From Petrotoga olearia DSM 13574 (GTDB taxonomy: Bacteria > Thermotogota > Thermotogae > Petrotogales > Petrotogaceae), in contig NZ_AZRL01000022.1 of NCBI RefSeq assembly GCF_002895525.1, positions 248,001 through 312,000 on the forward strand: a stretch of DNA of 64,000 bases, given 5' to 3'. The number at the start of each line of letters is the position of its first letter. Positions within the stretch are counted from its first letter, which is position 1. Positions 8,456-16,984 of this stretch are shown in pieces. The translations under genes were made by a program, and so were the position numbers. The notes under the pieces were generated by a model. It did no database searches. It was not told the origin of the DNA and was given only the letters and a program-made list of their open reading frames with translations.

Positions 8456-9809
8456 AATTCGTCAACTCCTTAGGAGCCTCCTGAAAGAAATTGTCTGCTA
8501 TAGTTAAAAGTTCTTCATCTTTCATGTATCGTCCGATGAATTGTATACCAAAAGGTAACCCTTGGACATCACCAAAGGGAATGCTGATGGCAGGTGACCC
8601 TGTTAAGTTCGCAGGAATTGTAAAGATATCCATTAAGTAATATTCTAAAGGTTTTAGACTTTCTCCTATCTTTGGTGGAAGAACAGGAGATGTGGGGGTC
8701 ATTATCAAATGATAATCATTCAAAATTTCTTTCATCTTGTCACTCAACAATTTTCTTACTTTTGAAGCCTTTGAGTAATATTGATCATAATAAAGAGAAG
8801 ATAGATTAAAAGTTCCCATCATTATTCTCCTTTTTACCTCTATCCCCAATCCAACCTCTCTGGTAGATTTATACATTTTATTTAAACCTAAGGCATGGTT
8901 TCTCAATCCGTATTTAACTCCATCGTATCTTGAAAGATTGGAGGAGGCTTCAGCAGGAGCTACTATGTAATAAATAGCCACTGAATATTCCAATTCCGGT
9001 ATATCTTTTACATCAACTTTTGCTCCTTTGCTTCTCAAAAAGTTAATAGCTATTTCAAATTGTTTCATTATACTATCATCTGCGTGTTCATGATAAACAA
9101 CCTTTGGAATGCAAATTTTAACTTGGGATAAATCTATATCTACATCTTTTAAAAGATCTTTATTGTGGTCCAAAGTGGTCGAATCTTTGGGATCTTTCCC
9201 TTTCATAATTTCTGTAACGATTCTGACATCCTTCACATTATTGGCAAAAACACCTATTTGATCAAGTGAAGACGAAAAGGCGGTTAAACCGTATCGTGAT
9301 ATCATACCGTATGAAGGCTTAAATCCTACAACACCACAAAAAGAGGCAGGCTGTCTTACGGATCCTCCAGTATCAGATCCTAAAGAAAATGGAACGTATC
9401 CTGCTGCTACAGCAGCAGCAGAACCTCCACTACTACCTCCTGGCACTCGTGTTAAATTCCTAGGATTTTTTACAGGGCCAAAGGCAGAATGCTCGTTGGT
9501 ATTACCCATGGCAAACTCGTCCATATTGGTTTTCCCTAATACAGTAAAACCGGCTTTTAAAAGTTTTTCAACCGCTGTTGCAGTATACGGAGAATCATAA
9601 TTTTCAAGGATTTTAGAACTATTTGTTGTTTTTGTGCCTTTAACTAATATGTTATCTTTCACCAAAAAAGGTATGCCAAAGTAATTACCACCTTTGTTCC
9701 CTTCTACCTTTTCTATTCTCAAAACCGCATTTATTTCCTTATCTTTTTCTTGTATCCTTTTGATACTTTCTTCTATAAAGTTTTTACCAATCAAATCATC
9801 TATGGTCAA
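8448..9809 (-). CDS. gatA: Asp/Glu-tRNA amidotransferase subunit A
   Basis: GatA is the glutaminase subunit of GatCAB; it releases ammonia from glutamine and channels it to GatB. It belongs to the amidase-signature family. Counting from the upstream GTG at 9818, the Ser-cisSer-Lys triad fits K54 (FLVKDNI), S129 (GGSSGGS) and S153 (DTGGSVR), with the same spacing as characterised GatA enzymes. I prefer the TTG at 9809 (453 aa), which has GAGGTGAT a few bases upstream; that GTG lies inside this binding site. Confidence 0.96.
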   Translation of the reverse strand: MTIDDLIGKNFIEESIKRIQEKDKEINAVLRIEKVEGNKGGNYFGIPFLVKDNILVKGTKTTNSSKILENYDSPYTATAVEKLLKAGFTVLGKTNMDEFAMGNTNEHSAFGPVKNPRNLTRVPGGSSGGSAAAVAAGYVPFSLGSDTGGSVRQPASFCGVVGFKPSYGMISRYGLTAFSSSLDQIGVFANNVKDVRIVTEIMKGKDPKDSTTLDHNKDLLKDVDIDLSQVKICIPKVVYHEHADDSIMKQFEIAINFLRSKGAKVDVKDIPELEYSVAIYYIVAPAEASSNLSRYDGVKYGLRNHALGLNKMYKSTREVGLGIEVKRRIMMGTFNLSSLYYDQYYSKASKVRKLLSDKMKEILNDYHLIMTPTSPVLPPKIGESLKPLEYYLMDIFTIPANLTGSPAISIPFGDVQGLPFGIQFIGRYMKDEELLTIADNFFQEAPKELTNYV

Positions 9810-9836
9810 ATATATCACCTCAAAAAAGAGTAGTAA

Positions 9837-10517
9837 TTAGAAAATGTAGTATCTAAAATCGAATATCAAAAGTAAAATAAAACTTGCAATAATTAATCCG
9901 TAAGATAAGTAAGAAAGCGTTCTCCAAAGTTGGTAACTTCCCTTCGTGTACCTTATAGGTGTCAACCAGCCAAAGGTAAAACCTATCCCTAATCCTCCTA
10001 AATGGGCAAAATTGTTTATATTAGCACCTGGTAAAAATCCCCAGATCACGTTTATTAAGATAATTGGGAGTAAAGCGGTACCTGTTACAGGTCTCAACAT
10101 AGTTGGCGTATCATGCCGGAACCCTGCACCAAAAAGTAAGCCTATCAATCCAAATATCGCTCCTGATGCTCCTACAGAGATCGCACCCGGTAAAAATAAG
10201 TGGGTTAAAAGATTACCAAAAAGGCCTGATAAAATGTATATTGAAATAAATCTTTCTTTTCCATAAGCCCTTTCAACTAAGTTACCCACATAAAATAGGG
10301 CGAACATATTGAAAAATATGTGAAATAGTCCACCATGAACAAACATAGAAGTAATCAACCGGAACCATTCCCCAGCAGTGATTAAATTACCAAGTTGGGC
10401 TCCAAAGAGTATGTATATACGCGGATTAGAAAAAGCGCTTATACCACCAAATAAAAACATCATGATAAATATCAATACATTCAATATTATTAAGTAACTC
10501 GTAATATTTCTTTGCAT
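9837..10517 (-). CDS. Rhomboid-family intramembrane serine protease
   Basis: A polytopic membrane protease that cleaves transmembrane helices. The catalytic dyad fits S118 in the GASGAIFG motif and H172 in NNFAHLGG. The HGGLFHIFFNMFALFYVG segment supplies the conserved His/Asn of the oxyanion region. About six or seven hydrophobic helices span its 226 residues. The start is ATG behind AAAGGAGAAAG. It lies between gatA and pheT in the minus-strand run; its substrate cannot be inferred from these neighbours. Confidence 0.93.
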   Translation of the reverse strand: MQRNITSYLIILNVLIFIMMFLFGGISAFSNPRIYILFGAQLGNLITAGEWFRLITSMFVHGGLFHIFFNMFALFYVGNLVERAYGKERFISIYILSGLFGNLLTHLFLPGAISVGASGAIFGLIGLLFGAGFRHDTPTMLRPVTGTALLPIILINVIWGFLPGANINNFAHLGGLGIGFTFGWLTPIRYTKGSYQLWRTLSYLSYGLIIASFILLLIFDFRYYIF

Positions 10518-10553
10518 CTCTTTCTCCTTTCTTTATCTATATGTATGGTATGC

Positions 10554-12986
10554 CTAGTTTTCACGGAGTTTGATTCTTTTATCGTTCAATCTTTCTAAAA
10601 TGGATCTTTCCACTTCATTGACTTCTTCTTCTGTTAAAGTTTTATTTTCTGATCTATAAACTATTGAAACGGTTATACTTATTTTATCTTCTTCTATGTT
10701 TTTCCCTCTGTAAACGTCAAAGATCTTAAAATCTTCCACAATGTCTGCAGCACTTACTATTATTTCTTGAATCTCTTTAAATTCGATGTTTATGGGAACA
10801 ATCATAGAATATTCCCTTTTGATAGCAGGAAAATCTACTTTTTTGAATTCTCTTTTAATTTCTTTTTTATCTATAAAAACCTTATCTAGATTGATCTCAC
10901 AGACATATATTGGGTCTTTTATTTCGTAATAATTCTCTGCTATTGCCGGATCAAGTAGACCTAAAAAGCCTACTTCTTCGTTGTTGAAAAATAAATGAGC
11001 ACTTTGTGCTTTCAGAAAACCAGGTTGATCATTTCTTACGTATTCTATTTTTACGTTGAATTCATTCAATAAGTTTTCTAAAGCACCTTTTACAGAATAA
11101 AATGTAACCTCTCTCTTATCTGTGAAATCATCATTATTTTCTCTTCCCGTTGCAACAAAGGCAAGGTTAGTAAATTCCTTTGCACCTGTCTCACTATCTT
11201 TATCTGCATGGAAAACTTTATCAATTTCGAACATTTTTATATCTTTTGTTTGGTTTCTATAATTAAAAGAAGCAGAATCTAATAAACCATATATCAATTT
11301 GGATGACATGTATTCTAATTCTGAAGAGATTGGATTAATCAATCTTAAATCCAATTCATTTTCCATCCACATTTTATTCCCATTGTTCAGCGGAAAGGTC
11401 TTTGCCTCATGATAACCGTTAGCCAACATAATCTCTGTTGTTTTTTCTTTAAAAGAAACAAAATCTCCCTTACTTCCTATCATTCCACTTAGATTTGGGA
11501 AAGCAGACTGTATTTTTGAATAGCCGTAAACTCTACCAACCTCTTCAACAAGATCAATTTCTTGTGTAATATCTGGCCTTTTTGTTGGAATAGAAACCTT
11601 CCATTCCTCATCTATTATATCCCAAGGTAAATCCATCACCTTAATTATTTCTTCCATTGATTTCTGGTTTGAACTTTTTTCCACTATTGTGAAATAAAAA
11701 TCTAATTTTTTTAATATTTGTTCAATTTCTTCTTCTGCTAATTCTTTTCCTAATCTATTGTTTATATAACTTTTTTTAATAGATATCTCTTTATTTTTTA
11801 TAGGCTTAGGATAAATATCTGTTGTAGGACCATCTACCTTTCCTCCTGCCAATTCGTTAATCAATTTAATCAATCTACCCATTACCATCTCACTATCGTT
11901 TGGATCAACTCCTCTTTCAAAACGATACGAAGAATCAGAGGTTATCTTATGGTAAGTAGAAGACTTTCTTATATTAACAGGATCAAAATGGGCAACTTCT
12001 AGTAAGATATCTTTCGTATTTTCATTGATGCCACTCAATTCGCCACCCATTATGCCTCCAAGTGCAATTATGTTATCACCATCGGTTATAAGTGTTTCTT
12101 CGCCTTCCATGGGGTACTCTTTGCCATCCAAAAGCAGTATTTTTTCGCCTTTTTTAGCTTTTCTAACAATTATTTGATCCCCTATAAGATCTAAATCAAA
12201 TGCATGAATAGGATGGCCTGTTTCTAACATTACATAGTTTGTTATGTCTACAATATTGTTAATACTTCTTATTCCTGATCGTCCTAACCTTTTAACCAGC
12301 CACATTGGGGATGGTCCAACTTTTACATCTTTTACAACTGTTGCCATATATCGATTACATTTTTCATATTCTATTTTTACGGGAAATCCCTCACCTTTAC
12401 TAATTTTTATATACTCAGGTAAGTTAAATCCCATACCACAATCTATTGTTTCTAACTCTTTGGCGACACCTAAGTAAGAAAGTAAATCAGGCCTATTAGG
12501 AAGTATCTCTATCTCTAAAATTTGGTCGTTCAGGTCAAAAAATTTTACAAAATCTGTTCCATTTGGAACGTCATCCACTATTCTGTATATTTTATCCGAA
12601 TCGTTAGATATTCCCAATTCTTTCAGAGAACACATCATCCCTTGAGAAATTACTCCCTTAAACTCTCGTTCTTCAATTTTAATATTATTTGCTAAAGTTG
12701 CCCCAGGAAGTGCGACCGGAACTTTTTCACCAACTTTAACTGTAAGATCCCCAGTAACTATATTTTTTATATCTTTCCCTACGTCTACCTTGCAAATTAC
12801 TAAATTATCAGCATTTTCAAGTGAGACTATTTCCTTAATCTCTCCAACTGTTATATTGTTAAGATTACTCCCAACCTTTTCAAAACCTTCTACATCTACC
12901 GAGTGAAGTTTTATCTCTTTTACTAATTCTTGAATATTTCTTGTGACTTTTATATAATCTTCAAGCCAATTTAAAGATACTTTCAT
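10554..12986 (-). CDS. pheT: Phenylalanyl-tRNA synthetase beta subunit
   Basis: PheT is the large subunit of the (alpha-beta)2 synthetase that charges tRNA-Phe. At 810 aa it has the full bacterial layout: an N-terminal tRNA-binding EMAP-like domain (about residues 40-150, with GVISQGMMCSLKELGI), the B3/B4 editing domain, B5 domain and a C-terminal ferredoxin-fold anticodon-binding domain (from about DFPAIKREYSMIVP). The ATG is preceded by GAGGAGGTAACG. It follows pheS by 37 bp. No T-box or attenuator is seen ahead of the pair. Confidence 0.97.
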   Translation of the reverse strand: MKVSLNWLEDYIKVTRNIQELVKEIKLHSVDVEGFEKVGSNLNNITVGEIKEIVSLENADNLVICKVDVGKDIKNIVTGDLTVKVGEKVPVALPGATLANNIKIEEREFKGVISQGMMCSLKELGISNDSDKIYRIVDDVPNGTDFVKFFDLNDQILEIEILPNRPDLLSYLGVAKELETIDCGMGFNLPEYIKISKGEGFPVKIEYEKCNRYMATVVKDVKVGPSPMWLVKRLGRSGIRSINNIVDITNYVMLETGHPIHAFDLDLIGDQIIVRKAKKGEKILLLDGKEYPMEGEETLITDGDNIIALGGIMGGELSGINENTKDILLEVAHFDPVNIRKSSTYHKITSDSSYRFERGVDPNDSEMVMGRLIKLINELAGGKVDGPTTDIYPKPIKNKEISIKKSYINNRLGKELAEEEIEQILKKLDFYFTIVEKSSNQKSMEEIIKVMDLPWDIIDEEWKVSIPTKRPDITQEIDLVEEVGRVYGYSKIQSAFPNLSGMIGSKGDFVSFKEKTTEIMLANGYHEAKTFPLNNGNKMWMENELDLRLINPISSELEYMSSKLIYGLLDSASFNYRNQTKDIKMFEIDKVFHADKDSETGAKEFTNLAFVATGRENNDDFTDKREVTFYSVKGALENLLNEFNVKIEYVRNDQPGFLKAQSAHLFFNNEEVGFLGLLDPAIAENYYEIKDPIYVCEINLDKVFIDKKEIKREFKKVDFPAIKREYSMIVPINIEFKEIQEIIVSAADIVEDFKIFDVYRGKNIEEDKISITVSIVYRSENKTLTEEEVNEVERSILERLNDKRIKLREN

Positions 12987-13023
12987 CGTTACCTCCTCAC
13001 AAATTTTGTGCGCCGACGGTGTA

Positions 13024-14058
13024 TTATAAATTTTCTATAAATCTAAGGTCGTTTTTATAAAATTCTCTCATATCCGGAATATTATATTTCAACATCGCCA
13101 CTCTTTCAATACCCATTCCAAAAGCAAAGCCTTGCCATACTTTCGGATCGTAATTAACGCTTCGAAAAACGTTAGGATGAACTAGACCAGCTCCCAATAT
13201 TTCTATCCAACCACTATTTTTACAAACATTACACCCTTTTCCTCCGCAAAAAATACAACTGATATCTACCTCAAAGCTTGGCTCAGTAAAAGGAAAATAG
13301 CTTGGACGTAACAATACAGAAACTTTATTCCCAAAAAATTTTTGAGCAAAAACTTCAAGATACATTTTTAAATGAGAAACGGAAACATTTTTATCAACAT
13401 ACAGCCCTTCTACCTGATGAAAAACAGGGGAATGGGTGGCGTCTAACTCATCTTTTCTGTATACCCTTCCGGGGGATATTATAGCCAACGGTGGCTTACT
13501 TTTCAACATCGTTCTCACTTGAACAGGAGAGGTATGGGTCCTTAAAAGCTTTTCTTTGTCCAAAGATAAATAAAAAGTATCCTGCATTTCTCTGGCAGGA
13601 TGCCATTCAGGGGTATTAAGCGCATCAAAATTGTACCAAGAATTCTCTATCTCTGGACCTTCAGCTATGGAAAAACCCATTCCAATGAATATTTCTTCTA
13701 TTTCTTTCCTTGTTTTTGTGATTAAATTCTCTTTTCCTATCTTTCTACGGGCTCCAGGAATTGTAATATCAACCCAGTTTTTTTTCTCTTTTGCTTCTCT
13801 TCCTTTTTCTTTCAACTCATTTAACTTTTTATCAAAAATAGTTTCTAATTCTTCTTTTAGTTCATTTACACTTTTACCATATTGTTTTTTTAATGCTACG
13901 TCATCAATATCTTTAAGATTGTTCATTAGAGATTTGATCAAACCTTTCTTGCCTAAATATTTAGATTTAAGATTTTGAAATTCCTGCATATCCGTTATTT
14001 CTTTTAGTTCTCTTTTTAAAGTGTCTAAGATTTCATCTCTGTCTATTGTTAAAGCCAT
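13024..14058 (-). CDS. pheS: Phenylalanyl-tRNA synthetase alpha subunit
   Basis: PheS is the catalytic class II synthetase subunit. An N-terminal coiled-coil arm (residues 1-90) is followed by the class II core with motif 2 (GRVYRKDELDATHSPVFHQVEG) and motif 3 (GFAFGMGIERVAML). An insertion CIFCGGKGCNVCKNSGW has four cysteines in a zinc-ribbon-like arrangement known from many PheS proteins. The start is ATG at 14058 (344 aa), five bases after AGGAGGA; a TTG one codon earlier is too close. It heads the long minus-strand run down to the amidase at 180. Confidence 0.97.
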   Translation of the reverse strand: MALTIDRDEILDTLKRELKEITDMQEFQNLKSKYLGKKGLIKSLMNNLKDIDDVALKKQYGKSVNELKEELETIFDKKLNELKEKGREAKEKKNWVDITIPGARRKIGKENLITKTRKEIEEIFIGMGFSIAEGPEIENSWYNFDALNTPEWHPAREMQDTFYLSLDKEKLLRTHTSPVQVRTMLKSKPPLAIISPGRVYRKDELDATHSPVFHQVEGLYVDKNVSVSHLKMYLEVFAQKFFGNKVSVLLRPSYFPFTEPSFEVDISCIFCGGKGCNVCKNSGWIEILGAGLVHPNVFRSVNYDPKVWQGFAFGMGIERVAMLKYNIPDMREFYKNDLRFIENL

Positions 14059-14061
14059 CAA

Positions 14062-14337
14062 AATCCTCCTAAATTTTAAAAATTAATAACTTCGGAAACC
14101 CTGAAACCTTCTTTAAACCTTGCTACTAGAAATCAAAATTTTTTAAAATACTTCCATCATTCTAAGTTACATACAATCTGCTTTAGCTCCCCTTCGTCCA
14201 GCAGCCCACCCGGATAGGTGGTGGAGGGCTCCGCCCTGTAACCCTTCTAAAAACAAAATCTTATTTTTTAAAATTTTTTTATTTCTAAAGTGCCTATTTA
14301 AAAATTTAACTTTGGAAAATTGTTTTTTTCTAAAATA
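14062..14337. other. Intergenic region with two stacked GC-rich hairpins
   Basis: No gene is seen in this region. It holds two adjacent stem-loops: CCACC-CGGATA-GGTGG at 14206-14221 and AGGGC-TCC-GCCCT at 14225-14237. They stand out sharply from AT-rich flanks. They lie about 100 bases past the stop of the gene at 14338 on the minus strand and could stop that transcript or be a dispersed intergenic repeat. The rest, up to pheS, is AT-rich and has no clear T-box, riboswitch or consensus promoter. Confidence 0.45.
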
Positions 14338-14844
14338 TCAATTGAAAAATTCTTTTGATCCATACACAATAGATTCTCCCAACATATTAACTACCCTATC
14401 AGTGGTTGCTTGCAAAAGTTCAACAGAATCACTTATTACCAATACACTACAATCCTTTTTATAATAAGAAATGATCGTTGAAATGTCAGAAAGTTCAGCG
14501 TAGTTAATATCACATTTTCTTGCTCCTATAAATATCAAATGGCGTCGTTTAGGTTTGTTTTTTAGTATGTTGTATATGCTATCTTTCCAAATTTGAGGTA
14601 CCACTATATGTGTAAAAGATCTTCCTACCCAATTCATTCCGTTTGCCAAAAATCCATTTATTTTAACTTCTTTTGCGTACTTTTCAGGTTCGGAAATTAA
14701 CTTAAAGAAATATGACGTCATTAATTCTGTCTCAGTGGTATATAAACCTAACGAATTACCTTTTTCCAACTTAATTTCTGGAAAGGTGAGAGAAGGTTGA
14801 ACAATATCCAAAATAATGCTATTTGAAACTCCCTCTTCAATCAC
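14338..14844 (-). CDS. Hypothetical protein next to a flavin reductase
   Basis: I do not recognise this protein. It is soluble, with no signal peptide or membrane segment. The central part (RRHLIFIGARKCDINY) and a C-terminal CSVLVISDSVELLQA look like beta-alpha units of a Rossmann-like fold, but no nucleotide-binding glycine motif is clear. I place the start at GTG 14844 (168 aa), where AAAGAGGTG precedes it; this overlaps the flavin reductase stop by 8 bp, implying coupled translation and a related job. An earlier GTG at 14853 sits on the binding site itself. Confidence 0.7.
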   Translation of the reverse strand: MIEEGVSNSIILDIVQPSLTFPEIKLEKGNSLGLYTTETELMTSYFFKLISEPEKYAKEVKINGFLANGMNWVGRSFTHIVVPQIWKDSIYNILKNKPKRRHLIFIGARKCDINYAELSDISTIISYYKKDCSVLVISDSVELLQATTDRVVNMLGESIVYGSKEFFN

Positions 14845-15409
14845 CTTGCACACCTCTTTTTAACTTTTTTCGAATCTCTTCGATTACCTTTTTGGTATCA
14901 ATCTTTTTAATTTTACCTTCGTCAATAGTAGAAAAAGTATCTTTAGTTAGATACATCAAGGGTTTTAAATTTTCTAATGATCCCTCATTTTCATGGATAG
15001 CCACAACTTTTCCAACAACTAACTCATGGTCTCCAGTAGTAAAAGTATTTTCTAAAGTACATTCCATTGAAAAATAACCATCTAAAATATAGGGAGCTTT
15101 TACAAATTCAGAACCTTTCAGCTTAACTCCGGCTGCCAAGAGCTTATCACCTTCTCTTGCTGAAATCCGCCCAAGTTTTACAGATAATTCTGATTTCTCA
15201 TACGGTAAAAAGGTAACTGTAAATTCTTTTTCTTTCATTAACATTGGATAAGTATATCTCTGCTTTTTAATAGCAAATCCAAACAAAGGTGGGTTTGCAG
15301 AAAGAGGGGTACTCCAAGCTACTGTCATGGAATTGATAAAAGAGTCACTTTTAACTGTAATCAAACACACGGGCATAACGATTTTTTCACTAAATCGATT
15401 GATACTCAT
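14837..15409 (-). CDS. Flavin reductase-like FMN-binding protein
   Basis: A protein of the flavin reductase/DIM6-NTAB family, which binds FMN and often reduces it with NAD(P)H or acts as a flavoredoxin-like electron carrier. Family features are the N-terminal VMPVCLITVKS strand, INSMTVAWSTPLSANPPLFGFAI and the central FTVTFLPY. Near the C-terminus, GDHELVVGKVVAIHENEG is typical. At 190 aa it is full length. ATG follows GGAGGGATAAAT. It is cotranscribed with the unknown gene downstream. Physiological partner is unknown. Confidence 0.88.
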   Translation of the reverse strand: MSINRFSEKIVMPVCLITVKSDSFINSMTVAWSTPLSANPPLFGFAIKKQRYTYPMLMKEKEFTVTFLPYEKSELSVKLGRISAREGDKLLAAGVKLKGSEFVKAPYILDGYFSMECTLENTFTTGDHELVVGKVVAIHENEGSLENLKPLMYLTKDTFSTIDEGKIKKIDTKKVIEEIRKKLKRGVQGD

Positions 15410-15429
15410 ATTTATCCCTCCAAAAGAAA

Positions 15430-15438
15430 ATTATACCA
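15430..15438 (-). promoter_or_regulatory. Promoter of the flavin reductase operon (extended -10)
   Basis: Reading leftward, TGGTATAAT is a perfect extended -10 element about 20 bases before the flavin reductase ATG. No good -35 is seen, as is common with extended -10 promoters. Confidence 0.5.
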
Positions 15439-15465
15439 TAACAATAGAAAAATCTGACATTTTCA

Positions 15466-15493
15466 TTGACAATTTGGAAGAAAAAGTTATAAT
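15466..15493 (+). promoter_or_regulatory. Consensus sigma-A promoter for the fetAB-MFS-PadR genes
   Basis: TTGACA at 15466-15471 and TATAAT at 15488-15493 are both perfect consensus hexamers with a 16-bp spacer. They point at the ABC transporter gene starting at 15545. Such a strong promoter normally needs repression, and an operator-like repeat follows directly. Confidence 0.8.
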
Positions 15494-15498
15494 ATAAA

Positions 15499-15521
15499 TA
15501 TCGATTTCCGATATCGAAATT
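15499..15521. promoter_or_regulatory. Operator-like repeat at the fetAB transcription start
   Basis: TATCGA occurs at 15499-15504 and 15512-15517, and the 8-bp palindrome CGATATCG (15509-15516) sits inside a near-palindrome TTTCCGATATCGAAA. It covers the expected transcription start just after the -10 box, a classical repressor position. The PadR-type regulator at the end of the same gene group is a candidate ligand-controlled repressor; this link is inference. Confidence 0.5.
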
Positions 15522-15544
15522 AGATATATATGGAGGGAATAATT

Positions 15545-16189
15545 TTGATTGAATTTCAAAACGTTTCAAAAAAGTTCCAAGGTAAATACGTTCTAAGAAA
15601 TTTTAATCTCAAAGTCCAAGAGGGGAGTAAAACCCTTATCTTTGGAAAATCCGGAATTGGAAAAACCACCATTTTTAGATTACTTTTAGGATTCATAAAA
15701 CCAGATGAAGGACAATTACTATACAAAAATGAACGATTGAATAGTAAAAATATATGGGATTTAAGAAAAGAGTCCGTGTACATAGGGCAGGAACTAGATG
15801 TTGTTGACGGGACCGTAAGAGAAATAATTCGTAATATATTGAGTTATAAAATAAACCTTAAAGTACCTTTTGAAGAATCAAGATTAATAAAATTATTTGA
15901 TTTTTTTGAACTAGAATCAAATATTTTAGATAAAGACTTCCAATCTCTTTCGGGTGGTGAAAAGCAGAGAGTTTTGATATCTATCTTTACACTTTTAAAT
16001 AAAAAGATATACTTACTAGATGAGATTACCTCTTCACTGGATAGAGAAATGAAAAATAAAGTTATAAAATATTTATTATCAAAAAAAGAATGGACTTTGA
16101 TAGCAATATCTCATGATCAAGAATGGTTGAATAATGAAGGTTTAAATATAATAGAAATGGGAGGAAATCAAAATGGAACCTACAACTGA
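15545..16189 (+). CDS. ABC transporter ATP-binding protein (FetA-like)
   Basis: An ABC ATPase with Walker A GKSGIGKTT, signature LSGGEKQRV and Walker B KKIYLLDEITSSLD. It overlaps by 17 bp a permease of the FetB/UPF0014 family, and in E. coli the FetA-FetB pair is tied to iron homeostasis, probably metal export. I place the start at TTG 15545 (214 aa), seven bases after GGAGGG; the ATG at 15530 would contain the binding site. Small size and context fit FetA. Substrate is inferred from the partner family only. Confidence 0.88.
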   Translation: MIEFQNVSKKFQGKYVLRNFNLKVQEGSKTLIFGKSGIGKTTIFRLLLGFIKPDEGQLLYKNERLNSKNIWDLRKESVYIGQELDVVDGTVREIIRNILSYKINLKVPFEESRLIKLFDFFELESNILDKDFQSLSGGEKQRVLISIFTLLNKKIYLLDEITSSLDREMKNKVIKYLLSKKEWTLIAISHDQEWLNNEGLNIIEMGGNQNGTYN

Positions 16190-16964
16190 TATTTCTTTAT
16201 TTTCACTTGCAATGGCTTATTTATTAATATTTTTCCCCGTTATTTTGAGTTATATTTTTAATTTAAAAATAACCCGAGATGCCGTAATTTCAACGATCAG
16301 AATGAGCGTTCAGCTTTTCCTCATGTCTTTAATCTTAGTCTACCTTTTCCAATTTGATTATACATGGTTGAATATAGGCTGGTTATTTTTTATGATCCTT
16401 TTTGCAGTATTTCGAGTAATTGGTAGTAGCGGTTTAAATTTCAAAAGGTTCGTTTGGCCAGTTTTTTTTGCTCTCACGATTTCTAATTTTATTGTGCTTT
16501 TTTATTTTGATTTTGTAATTTTAAGGCTAGATAATATTTTCACAGCAAGATATTTCATTGTCCTAGGTGGAATGCTTTTAGGTAATGCTTTAACAGGAGA
16601 TATTATTGGAATCAGTAATTTTTACAAAGATATACAAAGAAATAAGCAGAGATATTTTTTTGCCTTGGGAAATGGAGCTACCGTTTATGAAGCCACACTT
16701 CCATACTTAAGGAGTGCGTTGATATCTGCTCTTAGACCAACCATAGCAAGCATGGCTACAGTGGGTATTGTGTATCTACCAGGAATGATGACAGGCCAGA
16801 TTTTGGGAGGTGCATCACCACAAACAGCGATAAAATACCAAATTGCTATTTATGTATCTATTTTAACATCCGTCTCTCTTTCTGTAACCCTAACGATATT
16901 ATTCACGATGAAAAGTAGCTTCGATGAGTATGGAATACTTCGCGAAGATGTATTTAAAAAGTAA
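16173..16964 (+). CDS. ABC transporter permease of the FetB/UPF0014 family
   Basis: A polytopic membrane protein of 263 aa with about seven hydrophobic helices. The family stretch NGATVYEATLPYLRSALISALRPTIASMATVGIVYLPGMMTGQILGG (described in pieces) is strongly conserved in FetB proteins: ALRPTIASMATVGIVYLPG is readily seen near residue 190. ATG follows GGGAGGAAATC and lies inside the end of the ATPase gene, so the two are coupled. Role: membrane part of a metal-related ABC system, by homology. Confidence 0.9.
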   Translation: MEPTTDISLFSLAMAYLLIFFPVILSYIFNLKITRDAVISTIRMSVQLFLMSLILVYLFQFDYTWLNIGWLFFMILFAVFRVIGSSGLNFKRFVWPVFFALTISNFIVLFYFDFVILRLDNIFTARYFIVLGGMLLGNALTGDIIGISNFYKDIQRNKQRYFFALGNGATVYEATLPYLRSALISALRPTIASMATVGIVYLPGMMTGQILGGASPQTAIKYQIAIYVSILTSVSLSVTLTILFTMKSSFDEYGILREDVFKK

Positions 16965-16984
16965 ACAAAGGAAGGTGTCCTAAA

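Noticed and set aside
14059-14160. T-box leader ahead of pheS
   Set aside because: No TGGTACCGCG-like antiterminator or specifier loop was found.
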